Assembly: GCF_028389875.1 (NCBI RefSeq)
Contig: NC_084682.1
Location: forward strand, 3,978,001 to 4,042,000
Length of the DNA: 64,000 bases
Direction: 5' to 3'
Origin: Rhea pennata
Taxonomy: Eukaryota; Chordata; Aves; Rheiformes; Rheidae
Positions 1 through 13,704 of the stretch are shown here, in pieces. Under the pieces are notes generated by a model that searched no databases, had not been told where the DNA came from, and was given only the letters and a program-made list of their open reading frames with translations. How positions within the stretch are numbered: the stretch's first letter is position 1; each line of letters opens with the position of its first letter. The position numbers and the translations under genes were made by a program.

Positions 1-855
1 TGGGCTATACTCAGCCCATGTATTATTATGTTACCAGCTTAACATACAACTCTTCTCCTTGCTTATAGCATTAGAGTGATGAAGACTTTCCAAACATTTT
101 CTCTGAGCTACTCCTTTGTGTCCTAAATCAAATACAGTATCTCCTACTAAAAAAAAAGAGAAGGCAAATTTAAAATTCTTATTGCATAAAAGCTCACCAT
201 TGGGGTTTGAGTGAATTATCATTTTTGATGGAAAAGACAGAGTAAATAAATCAGATGAAAGCTTTCCTTTTATGTCCGGCCATTCTTTGTCCTAATAATA
301 ACAGCTGCCTGCCAAAGAATTAATTGCCCTTGACATTTGTTCATCACAAAGCTTCTTATGCAGCCTTTATAGGACTATGCAATGTAAGCACTGAAGTGAC
401 CAGTTGGAGACAGATGACTTCCTTTTCCTGATTAGCACAACACAAAATTCAGTTCTCTTACTTCTCTCCTGAAAGGACTTTAGTTCAATTACTTCTCATT
501 TTCAACAACAAGGAATAGCAGACAGTGCAGGAGTTTATAACTGCTTTTAAAATAAATTAGATTTTGAAGTCAAACTGCTGTCAGGACACTTCATGATTGT
601 TATAATGAGAGCAATGAAGAATCAGGTCTAGTAGCTTTGCTTTATCACAGAAATGAACATTCAGGTGAGAACCTACAGCATCCTATGAAATAACAAAAAC
701 CCATGCTCCAATGATAAAATATTCTTGCACAAGTAGTTCTCAACTGTCCACACATCATCTTTTACATAAAAGAAAGAACTGACAGACTAGATTTGTAGGG
801 ACACTGGAAATATATTGTGTTCTGCAGCTGGCATAAGTAAGGATTACCTGTTTCA
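1..855. other. Intron DNA, nothing recognised
   Basis: AT-rich unique sequence inside PPM1E intron 1. No coding frame with homology, repeat or RNA gene is visible. Confidence 0.6.
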
Positions 856-1152
856 CAGAATCACAGAATGGCTGAGTTTGGAAGGAACCTCTGGAGATCC
901 TCTAGTCCAACTCCCCAGCTCAAGCAGGGTCACCTAGAGTGTGTTAGACAGGATTGTGTCCAGGCAGCTTTTGAATATTTCTAGAGAAGGAGACTCCACA
1001 ACCTCTCTGGGCAACCTGTTCCAGTGCTCTGTCACTCTCACAGGAAAGACGCTTTTCCTTATATTCAGGTAGAACTTCCTGTGTTTCCGTTTGTGCCCAT
1101 TGCCCCTTGTCCAGTCCTTGCTGGCTGAAAATAAAGTCTTCTGCCACATTCT
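856..1152 (-). mobile_element. CR1 LINE 3' fragment, 5'-truncated
   Basis: The left end CACAGAATCACAGAATGG is the reverse of the CR1 3' octamer repeat, followed by the CR1 3' UTR (TGGAGATCCTCTAGTCCAAC on the plus strand). The minus frame at 934-1149 encodes the C-terminal end of CR1 ORF2, with the family-typical block TEHWNRLPREVVESPSLEIF. The frame is open through to its natural stop, so the copy is fairly young, but the 5' part is missing, as is usual for CR1. No clear target-site duplication is visible. Confidence 0.92.
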
Positions 1153-1224
1153 AGATGTTCAACTGTTATTAGTCATTAAGTTATGACAAATAGAAATTGG
1201 GAGGGCATGATCTTGTTTAGCAGA

Positions 1225-1430
1225 GAGCTGAGCGCTAGAATGCCTATGTCTATTCATAGCCATGCCACTAATTCAGGAGTTGACCTTGGACGAGTCACTT
1301 TACCACTTAAGTCCTTCAATTTTTCATCTACAAACAAGGGATGATAATGTCATTTCCTGGGGGAGAAGGAGGAGAGCTGTAGGAGGTTTAATTCAATGTT
1401 CACAAAATACTTTGAGATTTCTAGATAATA
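1225..1430 (+). mobile_element. MIR-like (CORE-SINE) fossil
   Basis: TTGACCTTGGACGAGTCACTTTACC, then TTTTTCATCTACAAACAAGGGATGATAATG, then GGTTTAATTCAATGTTCACAAAATACTTTGAGAT follow the MIR core order (GACCTTGGGCAAGTCACTTAACC; TCATCTGTAAAATGGGGATAATA; AAAGCGCTTTGAGA). It is diverged, consistent with an element predating the bird radiation. Confidence 0.7.
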
Positions 1431-2308
1431 CCACAATTGAAAGGCAAAATATCATGATAGTGGCAGAGATTTTCAATCTATACATGCTTTACAGAGTTTT
1501 CATACTTCTTTTCTTGCTTCATCTTGTCTATTCTCACATGATACCAGAAATTCTTAGTGGAATACAAGGCAGACAAGAACTCTAGACAAGCAGATCTCCT
1601 CTGATGCCTGCAGCTAATGTATGTTGTTACAACTGCATGAACATATTTTTAGAAAAGTTAAAGCACTGCAAAAGGGAAAAAAACATGAGAGAGATCAAGT
1701 TCTTAAAACTAAGTAATGCTTGTGTTCTTAGAGCATTAGACATACCACTGCTGATAAAAAGTCTAGAAAAGTGATGATACAGGCCCATTACTGCCACTTG
1801 CCAAAATATACAATTAAGTGTTATTGATGCTGAACATACACTATCCCAGTCCAATGTAATTATGTGGCATCAGTAACCCAAACAAAGCAAGAAAAACAGA
1901 CCAAAGCATACTTGTGGCTTTCAAACACAAAAATGGCTAGTAAATCACAAAACATGTAACATTCTTTTTACCTCGAGTCCCCTAACTGTTGAACACCATT
2001 GTTTTAGTTAGAATGAAACATGATTTAAACAGAAATGCTATTCAATCTTCTGAAACAAAACAAATCCACAAGCAAATAGTATAAAGCATTGCATATAGTC
2101 AAATACAGGAATCCAAGAGCAAGAACATGACCTGAAAAGCAGCAAGTACATTGCATTTGCATAAGGGCTATAATTTACTGTGTTAGTAAAAGACTTTACA
2201 GGGATGACAGGCTAACTGCATCCTTCCCAGAACACATTACACTAGTGATGTAGTTTGATGAACATTCTTGTGTTAATGCAGCCTGTTACAAGTTTTTTAG
2301 AAAACATC

Positions 2309-2311
2309 TTT

Positions 2312-2342
<31 letters not shown>

Positions 2343-2346
2343 GGGG
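2309..2346 (+). repeat. T13-G25 homopolymer junction
   Basis: Thirteen T followed directly by 25 G. The G run can form G-quadruplexes, and its length is likely uncertain in any assembly. Confidence 0.95.
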
Positions 2347-2925
2347 AAGCTCATTTGTCCCCTGCCTGTATTCACAAAAAAATACCAAAATCTCATGAGA
2401 CTTTTTCCATATAGAGCTTCTAGCACAGCCTGGAAGCCATTTGAACAAATCTTTAAAATCTGTATCATTGAAAGATCCCATGTCCCATGTGGTGAACTGC
2501 AGCAATAAGGAGCAGAGAAATTATTTGGGCAGATCCTTTTGTGTTTACTCATCCCCAGGAAGACGGGATTTTCTGTTTCCCTAACTTCTGTAAATCAGAT
2601 CGAATTCAGAGGACACAAAAAAGAATGTTTTGTTAAGCAGTCCTTACCCCCTGAAACGATTACTGCTGTAACTTCTAATTATGCCAAGAAAATGTTATTT
2701 CCAGCTCCTGTCACTGCAGGTTGCCCTCCCCTTACTCACAAAGTGCAGTGCTCTCCTGTGAGCACACCAACCTGATCTGACCTTTGCCGTTTTGTCACTT
2801 CTCACAGCTGGTGAAAATTTTGATGTTATTTAAAGGCTGGAAATGATGGAGAAATGCAGTATGGCTTTCCTGACCTGCGGTGAAACCCTGAACTAGATTT
2901 TAGCTGCTGCAGTGAGTTAGTTAAA

Positions 2926-2971
2926 GGAAAAAAAAAAAAAAGAAAGAAAAAAAAAGAAAAGAAAAGAAAAC
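2926..2971 (+). repeat. A/AAAG-rich polypurine tract
   Basis: A long A run interrupted by single G (AAAGAAAG, AAAAGAAAAG). Confidence 0.85.
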
Positions 2972-4174
2972 TCAAAGAAAAACAATGCACCTTTTAAAGA
3001 GATTGCGTAAGCAAAGCTCCTTGAGAAGTCATTCGAGCTGGCAAGTGTTGAGGCAGTAAAGATGCTTGACAAATCTGTTTCAGGGAGCTAAAAATGTGCT
3101 ACACAAGGAAGCTGCTATCTATAGGCTTCACAGAGACAGCTGCCTGGTCGGATTCAAAATCAATCTGTCCTTGTGGTGACAGTCATAAGGAACTCGTACA
3201 GTACGCAACCGTTACAAAAAATACACCATTTCTCATGTGCTCACAATGCCCATACTATATATAGACAATGTAGTCTTATCTTTTTTTTTTCCCAAAATAT
3301 TTAGCCTCTCACACTATACTCACTGTGATACTCTAGAGATCACATTAAAGTATGATCAAATTTATACAGACATTATCCTACAGGTAAATATAGCTTAACT
3401 AGACTTTAAAAAAGAAATACAGAGATTCACTGCTCATCAGATAATGTCTTCAACAACCAGATTAAGACGCTTCAATATACACATCATATTTTCAATATTT
3501 ATCACTATATTTTGCCTTGGAAGGTACAGTTGTTACAAAGTGTCTACAGAGGCTATGATCTCAGAAACGTCCAAAGGCTTCACAGTTAAATTCAGGGAAT
3601 GAGCATAAAACTGATTTCATAGGAAAAATAAATTCCCTTTGCAATTCCTTCCAAGATTTGGAGATTTTTGCTGATGGTGAATAATACAAATTCCCAACTT
3701 ATTTGCAATTATTCAAAGTCTGTCTTATAAAATAGAATAAAACCTTATATTAAACTCATCTTCAACAGATAGCTATGACTCAGATAGAGAATATAAAGCG
3801 TTTTTAGCTATTTCTAAACAACAAAAAACTCCCAAAGAACAACAATAAAAAATGTTATTAGAAATTACCCATTGCCTACTATTTATTAGTAACTACAAAG
3901 ATAGTCATAAAAACTATAATAGATAATGATTTTTACTTGTTTACAAATTACCTACACTAATTGGGAATTAAAAAGTTTTTAATTTTTTATTCAATTTTTT
4001 AAGAGACAGCAAGAGTCAACAACATGCTCTCTATAGTAAAGGATATATTAAATAGTTGTGAATGGAAAATTCTAGGAAACTATGTTTGGTGATCAGATAG
4101 GAAACCTTTGCAAAAACACAGAACATCTGTTAGCACTGATTCCACTAAGGGCTCAGGTGCTACATTCATCTGTC

Positions 4175-4194
4175 TTTTTTTTTTGGGGGGGGGG
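4175..4194 (+). repeat. T10-G10 homopolymer junction
   Basis: Second oligo-T/oligo-G junction of the same design as the one at 2309-2346. Confidence 0.9.
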
Positions 4195-4527
4195 TAGGAT
4201 ACAATAAGCAAGGAAATAAAGAAAGCACTGTGCTGCATGGCACATCAAATTGCCTAATTAAAAAAAAATCAAGGCAGAAAGCCAGATTAATATCCTGACA
4301 CAATGCTGGAAAAAAAAAGGAAAAAAAAATGCTTGTGAAAGCATGACTGCAAGAGTATAGCTTATAAATTCTTTTATATGACCACTTGGGAGACCCAGCT
4401 GCAAAGGGATATCCCCAGCTCATTTTTCCAGTCAGCTGAAGTGGAAGACAGCTCAAATTCCCAGCCTCCAGGGTCCAGCCACAGCTGGCACTACATTTAT
4501 CAATGGACGCCAAATCTACTCTACAGC

Positions 4528-4554
4528 CACACACACACACACACACACGCGCGC
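4528..4554 (+). repeat. (CA)n(CG)n microsatellite
   Basis: About ten CA units run into GCGCGC. This alternating purine-pyrimidine tract has Z-DNA potential. Confidence 0.9.
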
Positions 4555-4793
4555 TCTTTCACACATATTTCAGAATCCATCTAGGACAGAATTTCCTGCA
4601 CATTGTTGCACACATCTTTCTCACTAAAAGTGAGGCCAAACAGCTGCGATGCCACCAGCCGCAGCAAGAGCAAGCCCTGACACCCTGCAGATGTGCATGC
4701 CCTGCCCCTTGACTCTCCTCTCCAATGCTATGAAAGAAAAAGAAAGGTAAACTAAATTTGAAGGAATGCAAAGAGAGACTTTTTATTACAGAT

Positions 4794-4840
4794 AGAGAGA
4801 AAGAGAGAGAGAGAGAGAGAAAGAAAGAGAGCGCACACAC
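4794..4840 (+). repeat. (GA)n with GAAA and CA tail
   Basis: AGAGAGAGA tract with AAAG interruptions, then GCGCACACAC. Confidence 0.9.
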
Positions 4841-6701
4841 AATCCATGAATTTCATTTGCAACACAGACTGTGTTAATGTATGTCTCCTCCTCTCCTCTC
4901 TGAATCAGGAGCTGCTCTACCTGAGCAGCAAGATCGAGAGAATAAATAGTCTTTTATTAAGTTTTAGTTACTGTTATATGAGTCATTTTACAAAAATATA
5001 GAAGTATAAAGTTATAAAAGTGTGGAAAGTCGCATATTCCATTGGCATTTAATATAATGCTTAGACCATTAGGGCTCAACCATGCAAGAGTGACCATACA
5101 GTCAAATAATCTATGTTTATCCTATCATTAGTCAAAATCAAAATCATTTATTGGTATCACCCATTGTCTGCTCAAACAGAAATACTTAACAATTGAGTGA
5201 CACACATATATTGTATCCAAAAATCTTCTGACTGCCATTCCAAAAGCCCATCACTGCCTACTTAGCACCTCAGTACTTGGAGCAGTAATGAAATCCGCAT
5301 CTATGAAAGATGCACGTTATCCAGAGAAATACATTTTTAAACTGGAAATTCAATGTCAACAACAATCTTCTCATAGTGAGAGTCTCTGCTAGACCAGGGC
5401 CTATTTAAAAGCTCTACAGGATGTTAAAAGTTTCATTGATTTTTCTCTCTTTGGCTCTCAGTCAATTTCAAAGTTAGCATAATTCAGTATCTTTCTACTA
5501 GCTCCATTAGAAAGGAAAGGAATCAATGCTTCAATCTATGCTGCCTTATTGGAAAAAGTAATTTAATTTTACATCTGAAAGTGTGCCAACATCAGCATAA
5601 AACCATATACAATAAACACAAAATTTAATTTATATACTCTGTATTCTGTCAGGCTGGAATGAGATGTCTTCTAAAATCAATGAGAGCGTGTCAGCATTTG
5701 CTCTGAAGTGGTTTACATATATCCTTTTTATTCCAGGATTTTATGTCCAAGTTGGAGTTTTTGATGATTTCCCTCTTAACAATACAACACTAACAAAACA
5801 CTATTTAGAAAAAATCATGTTGCAAGAGAGTTTATTACAGTAAGCAAGCTTTGCCCCTAAAAGTTTAGACATATCATTTACTTACCACTGATTCTTCTCC
5901 TACTTTTCCTGTCAGTTAAAAATATACTTTCATTGTTAACATCCCTTAACCTGAAGAGATGTACTGTACAAACTAAATGTGTCCAGAAACAAAAGTTCAG
6001 TAAGAATCATTCTGTGCAGAGCATCTATTTTATTTCAGATCAAATCAACACAAGTAAGTCCTCTGACTACTGGTCATAAAGAAAAATGTATCTTACTGCA
6101 TTATAGTTTGCTATCTGATTTCAAACAAATGAAACAAAACACTACTTAGAGGCACATACTGCTCTGTTCATCAACATCTCTACTGTTGATCATCATTAAT
6201 CTACAGAGCTATTCCCCAAATGATTGTGCTAGTATTGTAATATTTGTTTTTACTTAAACTACTAAAAAAAAAAAGGCTGTAGGCTAGGAGTTTCAAATGA
6301 CAGTTGAAAGCTTAACTTGTTTCAACCCATTGTAGAAATTTCAAACGCAAAGCAAAACATGCCCCAGAAGATTTATGACCACTGAGTCAGCAGAGAACGT
6401 TCTCTCCCTGCTCACTCTCATGAAACGCAGCTCATTGAACAATTGGCTTGGGTGTTTATGCCAGATGTAAGATTAGATAATTAGTCATCTGAGTCCTGGA
6501 TGTCAACTCTTTTGTGATATAAAATTTATTCCAAATGCACACCATTTATAATCAGTTCACTTGCAAAAGTAGTCTACTGTTATACAGTAATACATTTGAC
6601 ATGTACAGCCAAATATCTGCACCTCGTAGCGTATTCGATTTCTGATTTAGCAATACCCTGCCTGATCTGAGCCCTTCCGGAGACTTTTTTTTTTTTTCTT
6701 T

Positions 6702-6810
6702 CCCTCCTTCTGTAAAATGAGGATAATGATATTGACCCTTGGAAAGCAATTTTAAAACTAGTAATAAACAGTGCCAACAAGGGCTGAATATTATTAATTA
6801 ATCCAAAACC
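6702..6810 (+). mobile_element. Probable MIR-like SINE fossil
   Basis: CTTCTGTAAAATGAGGATAATGATATTGACC matches the MIR core segment that reads CATCTGTAAAATGGGGATAATAATA. The flanks are too diverged to extend the alignment with confidence. Confidence 0.45.
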
Positions 6811-9120
6811 AGGACTAAGCAAGAGAACTGCAGTTCAGTCACTTGCTCAGATCACCAGAAAATACTGTTGCTCTTTTGTGCCCTTTCTCTTGAGCATGAC
6901 ACACAAAATAATCCAATTTAAAATTAAATATGTAAAGCCTACACAGCATATTTAAAACTAGTTTTACAGATAAACATATAACAAAAAGGGTATTCAAACA
7001 TTATACACTAGGGTAAACTAAAGACACAATTGGAACCTCAATTTTAAAATTATTGACGTTGACACACAGAGAACAAGACATTTGAGGGGGGGAAAGGGGC
7101 TCTAAGATCAGTGTGCATGCTCTGTTATAGGAGTAAACCTCTACTTACTTCAAAAGATCACATCCTAATTCCCACTGTCACTTGTCCTTTGCAGAAATGC
7201 AAAGAATATTGGCAGTAGAGTTTTGTTTTTTTTTCTTCAAAGAATAATCAAAATGTTTCAGGCACTCTGTTTCATGTTTAAATCCTAATTGCATTCTATT
7301 CTACTGAGCAACATAGTTATTTCAGTCATTCTTAATAAATAACAGTTGCTAGTAGTAGTTAAGCCAACAGAACTGAATTATTTATAGGACTGAGGAACAG
7401 AAAGACAAATAAAATGCATTAAGGCTTTCAGTTGTTCTTGCCCGAAAGACACAATGGCAGCTTTTAGACGTTTTTCCACAGGCTAGTGCTGTAAAATATT
7501 CTGCTTCCAATCTTAGTCTAAAAAATTTCTGAACCTACCACTTCCCACCTTCAGTAATCACATTCGTTAAGAGCAGTTAAAAGATTTCCTCCCAAATATA
7601 GCACATTATTTTTAAAAATTGGCATAGAATTGGATTTCCACAGGTCATATTGGAACTACTATTTAGCATTATTAACCAATAGTTGGTTATTTAGCATGAC
7701 TCTATATTCTAGTTAATGACATAGAAGTCAGTCATAGTGTTAAACCACTTAAATTTCCTTTTCTCCTTTGCCTATATTTCCTCCTTCCTTATGGTGGGGA
7801 AAAAAAGCACAGCTATCATCTTCATTTTATAATGACAACTCCAGCTTCATGTTCAGCATGGAATGTGGAAATCCCAAGTAGACCACATCACAAAACATTG
7901 AAAATATGAAAAACAACAAGGGGAGAAGTTATCTTGACAACATTTGACCAAGTATGTCAAATCGTAGTTGAGGTTACACTCTTTGTGGCTTAACAGCATG
8001 ATACATCCACAAATATCTGTCTTGACTGACTCATGGGATAACATGCTTCTGCCTACCTATCCACAGTACAAACTTAGGGAACATCTTGCTTTCCCGCTAT
8101 GTACTGACATCACGGGGAACTGCACCAATGTGAAATACATAATCGATCACAAAGAGAACAGAGCCTACGAATGATGAGGAGAGGTTTACACTCAAATGCT
8201 GCAGAGAAGAACTGGGGGAGTAGTTATAGCAACACAAGCTTAAACCAAACAGCTTTCCTTTTATATTTCACCTTTCACTTTATAGATGGATCTATTTACA
8301 GTAAGACATGCTGAATATTGTACCGTCTCTTGGAAGTGAAAAGAAGAAAAAATTGAAAACCTGGAGAGGTTAAGAATAAAAAAAAAAGTTAAGGAAAAAT
8401 CATTTTTAGCTCATGTCAGGGTATAAGGATATCAAGGCATCTGAATGACTTCATCATTTGCTAGATTGTAGGAAGGAGTCATAATATACCTACTGTCAAG
8501 TAAACTCACGTAACATGGGTCTTTTTGTTGTTCTCTTACTCCTAATTCTTTGGCTTGTCTTCCCAACTCCCCCAGTTAAGAAAGCTACTTAAAATTTGAA
8601 TTATGATTTTACTGAGACTATTGCATTGAACACATCATAGGCCACATGAGTGATCAAGCTCGGAAGAAAAAGAATATGGATTCTGCTTTGGGTAAAGCAG
8701 ATCCTGAGCCTGCATAACATACAGCTTGTCTGCAGTATGCATCTATATATAGCTCTTTCTGCGCACAAAGGCTATATGGATTGATTCTCAGCCAGCTGAG
8801 GATTTCAAACAAGTCTGCAATGTGCTGTAGTCTCTCCCATTCTGAAAGGTACAGTGAATTATTTAAAACTTAGAAAACGTGTTCTAAAATTGTTTCCAGC
8901 ACAATTTAAAAACAAATCTATATATATACACTCCCAATCACTGTTATAAGGTTAAATGAAAATAAGAGCTGTCACCTTTTATAGCTAGTAATAACATTAC
9001 AAAGTAAATCTCATAAGATTATAGAAACTATTTTTCTGCCATGGACTTTTCAACACAAAATCTACATGGCCTTTCACCGTAAATTGAAGCTTTGTTTATG
9101 CACAGGACTCAGACTTCCTT

Positions 9121-9146
9121 AAAAAAAAAAAAAAAAACAAAAAAAA
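9121..9146 (+). repeat. Poly(A) tract
   Basis: Seventeen A, then C, then further A. Confidence 0.85.
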
Positions 9147-12100
9147 CCACACTTGTTTGCTGTAATTTGTTTTCTATGAGCAATTTTGCATTAACCCATT
9201 CATTTGTGCCGTATCAGAAGTAATGCTGATGCCCCCAATCCATTCCAGCTAATGTAAGAATAACCCAACAGGAGCTCTTTTTTCTCCCTCAAAGGTACCA
9301 AAGAAAATTTGTATCTTCTCCTATAGGCTTATTATTACTAAACTAGTGACTATTTCAGTAGGCAGGCAAGTGCTAAATATAAGAAAGAATCTGTTACATA
9401 ATACCACAAGAAATGAGGCAGCACACAATGGCCCATAGACAACACAAGCCTGAGTAAAATGGAAATGGAAACATGTGATAAAAATCAGTGTCACTGTTCT
9501 CCCTTGGCCTAGCACCCGGGCTTAAGTCCATCCTCCGTACAGCTAAATATACAGTGGAATATGGAGTGTAAAAGTGTGGGTTTTTCTTTTTATGGAAGAT
9601 AACAAACAACATTATCTGGAAGTTAGTTTGGAGTCTGACAAAAACATACGCAGATCAGAAGATATCTTCCTCAAGCACAACAGAACTTGTTTGAAGCTGC
9701 ATGAACTAGGATTGTAAATAATACACTAGTGGGGACTGACTCACACACAGTGATATGTAGGCTCAAAGCTTTTTCAAATGGAGCAATGTCACTGTTATAA
9801 TCAGCAGCTAAGAGAGTTATTTAAGAGTCATACTATCAGCTACAATGGTGTTACGTATTCAGAAAGTAACTGATACATAGAGAGAATATGAAATCAAAAC
9901 ATTATTAAAAAACAGGTAACCTATGGAGATAAATGATTATATTTTATGTATACAGTGCTTTATATATTCCCAAATGATTTATAATCTGAAAATAAATGAT
10001 TACTTCTATCTGCACTGCCATACAGGCTACCTTAGATGAAAAGCAGCAAATCACTGACAATGGATAGAAAATTAGAAAGCTGTTTTGGACAAGCTGTAAA
10101 AATTGGACCATTCTAAAACAACAATGGAAATCTGCATAGGAACTGAAGTTATCCAAGCTAAAATTTAGCCTGAACAATGTGAAAAAAGTCTTGGCTTACT
10201 AGATATACAATGGGATTTTCAGTGACAGCAAGAATGGCTAGAATCATCCATCTACCTTGATATCTCATTTACCAGTCTACATCATAATATCTCACCACTC
10301 TTTAGCATTATACTGAGACACTGACTTGAAGAAGAATACTCAATGCAGGCCTCTTGACCAAGTGCTAGAACACAGCACTGCTCAGCTTGTATTGATCTGA
10401 CAACTGAAGTTTTAAATAGTGTTCAAGAAACTTTATTATTATTAATCACATTTAGTAGAATATGCCTAGCTGCTCAGTATACACTGGCAACCCTGCTCAC
10501 AAGTACACCAGCATACTATAGCTACGGACCACATGAAACCACAGGGCAAGTAGTCAGATTTCAGCTATTCCTGAAGACCCCTCTATCATAATCGGAGCTA
10601 AGTATAGTTGAGAGACTTCATCACAATGGAATATAATTGTTATAATCGTTTGCTATTTATTAACAAATCAGCTCTGTCCACAAGGAGGCTTCAGCCTCTA
10701 AATCTGAAAGGAGCAGAAGGCCTTGTACTAAATGTACTACCTGCATCTAAACCTCAGCTTTTAGGTTTATGTAATAAGCATAGCTTCTTTCCCATAAGTC
10801 TGCTAAGCAAAATAAATATAACGTACTTTATTCAAAAGATGCAGTTGGGAAAATACCCTGTCATCATTTACTGCCACTGACTTCTCTGTATTAGATGTTA
10901 GGCGTATCTATTTTCAGTGCTCACAGAGTGACCATGTTGTCTGGGGAAGATGCACTACATAGTTAACACAGGTAGAGGACAAAAATTTCTTTTCTTAGCA
11001 CTTACATGTATTTTAAGAGAAAGTTGGACAGATTCCAAAGCAAAGCACTGGAAGTTAGAAAATTGCAGGCTTACAGCAAGGCAATTTTAGACCCGTGCAA
11101 CCTAGTGATATTGCAACAAATTCCATGCTGTCCACTTTTCTAAAGTGTTAGAAACACTTTAAAGTTAAAGGCTCCATATTTAATCAATTGGCCCCATTCT
11201 ATTTGTAGCTAACACCATTCTGGCTAATGATCATCCATAGAATTAAGGGTATTTTTCAAACCAAAAATGCCAGATATATGTAGAAAAAATCTTTGCATTT
11301 CAACTTCTGCAGTACGTGATGATAAATGTTTTTCACTGAAAGCGATCTACATCAATGTTTCATGTTACAACATTACACACACATGGGTGCAGACATGCTG
11401 AAATTCGCATAGATCAGAAAAACTTTAAAAAATAACAAGAGACAATTGAACCAGAGAGTCAAACCACAACTATTATTTGCGGTCACATTCCAACAATGCC
11501 TAATCTTATGAAAAGATCAAACATGTGATACTACTTCATATATGATGAACAATTTTAAACCTCTTGCTTCATGCTGAAATAAGTTCTGTATCTTTCTGTG
11601 GTATCACTCAGAGAAGACACACCTCTCTTTCATAGTTTAAGTCAAAAGGAGTTAGGAAACACAACTGAATTTAATACATTTGTAAAATCTTCCAGCTCAA
11701 TCAGCATACTGAGTTTAAACAGCATACAGATAATCAACACATATAGTTAAGCAGTCATCGTGCAATGCAACTACATAGACTTGAATTTTTGTGTTTAGCT
11801 CAGACTCCTCTCCTCATACAGCATCACTAAAACGTGCATTAGAGTAGTTGGGACAAATATACTTCATCTCCTAAAATATGGTTAAAACAGACACTATATG
11901 TTAGCACAGTGCAACAGAGCCACAAGCACAACCTAACCAAGGAGTCTATTGAGGCTATTTTCCGAGTTGTGACAAAGTTACTAACCATATTCATACACTG
12001 AAAGAGAAAATAAGCACAAGGGACCTATTATCAGCCTTGATAGCAATAAGGCAGGAAAATAAAAAAGCCCACAAAGCAGTATTTGGCATGTAAAACAAAA

Positions 12101-12814
12101 GAAGAATAGCAGGAAAAGATAATATTTTCCAGCTGAATCATCAGCAATGGGGCTAAATCACATTTTTATTTTACCAGAAAGAGCTAAAACACCACATAGG
12201 TGAAAACTTATCAGTTGATTATGATGAAAACATAACTTCTATTTAATAAAAGATCCTTTAATTCACTCTTCAGCATTGCCTTTTATTTAAAATTATGTAA
12301 GTTATGCAAAATTATGTACTTTTTATTCAGCACTAGGACAAAACTCAAACTTTTTCTTCAAGAAAGGAGATGAGGAGGAGGGGAGGCAGAGGATCATATG
12401 GAAGACAGACACTGTTTGAAGGTCTTGCTCTGCCTGAATGAGTACAGGGATCCAAAATTTATTCCCTCACATCCCAGATGATCACTCCTCTTCTGGTCAA
12501 GAACCAATCTCCTTTTCAAATGATAATGAATTAACTATGCAAAGTAAAATAGCTGCAAAGAGATATAACAGTTATCAGAAAAGCTTGACTTCACATAAAA
12601 TTCTTGGCTGGAATAACTCAGGTCAGGAACTTGAGACACCTTCACCTGAGATTAACATCTTAATCTCCAAGTAATTATGGGTAAAAGATGGGCTGCTTAA
12701 TACCTTGCTTATAAAAACCTACTGTGTGCTCACATAATGAATGCACAGCAGCAACAAAATGTGTAATAGTTAGCAATACTCTGGGCAGAATTCACTACAC
12801 AACACCTGTAACTG

Positions 12815-12843
12815 TTTTTTTTTTGTTTGTTTGTTTGTTTTTT
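12815..12843 (+). repeat. T/(TTTG)n tract
   Basis: A T run followed by four TTTG-type units. Confidence 0.85.
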
Positions 12844-13704
12844 AAAGTATGAATAATAACCACAGAGTCCTTGGGAAAAAAAAACAAAGGAAGATTACTA
12901 AAACAGGAAATCAAAGGTCACACAAACGAACACAGAATCTCCATTGTTAAAACATTGTACTATTTTGTAATAGGAATATTTTGAAAATAAAGAAATTTAA
13001 TCAATTCTGCCCCAAAACCACACAGCCAGTACAAACTCTACCAAAGATAATGGCCTTGAAAAACTAAAGGAACATACAGAGCCTTCTGAAAAGCAGCGTT
13101 CTGGACTAGGTGTTGTAGTAAACTAGAATAGCAATTACATATCACAGAAGAACAAAAGTCAGAGGAAGGCAGTCAAGTTAAGATTAAAACCAAGCACATT
13201 TTCTAAGTTGGTACAGAGAATTTTGCAAAAGAATTTAAGAATTTAGACAGACCATAAGAACAGCCATGAGAGTGCTAAGAATTTTAACCATCAGCAAGCA
13301 CCAAATGTGTGTGGGGGGGGAAACTGTATTCTAAATCCACACTGAAAAACAATGAATTATTTTTGTTGGAAGTAGCTGTAAAAGATTGCTAATATTTTGC
13401 AGATGAATCTGTTAGAAGTACAGTCAGACAGCACTAAGATTGCCTCAAGGACAGATAGCTTTCAAAGAAAACTACAGGAGGCACACCAGGGCTCAAGTGA
13501 GCTTTGTAATTATGCATGGAGCCAACATAAAAGACACAACTGTGATCAATAGCAATTTTTTAGATTGAAAATAATATTATATCATGACAAGAAAGCTTAG
13601 GAACACCAGCTGAGCTGAGAGATAGTACAAGGACAGTTACTGTTAAAACAAGATTTAAGTTATAACAACACAGCAGTAGTAAATCGGAAGACGTAACATG
13701 ACAA

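Larger units (their letters stand above)
1431..6701. other. Intron DNA with simple repeats only
   Basis: Apart from the homopolymer and dinucleotide tracts listed separately, this stretch of PPM1E intron 1 is AT-rich unique sequence. Short open frames here (such as 4166-4546 minus) are driven by the simple repeats and resemble no known protein. Confidence 0.55.
6811..13704. other. Intron DNA, no gene seen
   Basis: AT-rich unique sequence. It holds a poly(A)/AAAAC tract at 9121-9146, a T/TTTG tract at 12815-12843, a short direct-repeat and stem structure at 7661-7697, and a 9-bp hairpin (arms 11141-11149 and 11153-11161, 3-nt loop). No coding or RNA gene was recognised. Confidence 0.55.

Noticed and set aside
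4166..4546. Minus-strand open frame of 126 codons
   Set aside because: It starts in a CA microsatellite and ends in an oligo-T/oligo-G tract. It is simple-repeat driven.
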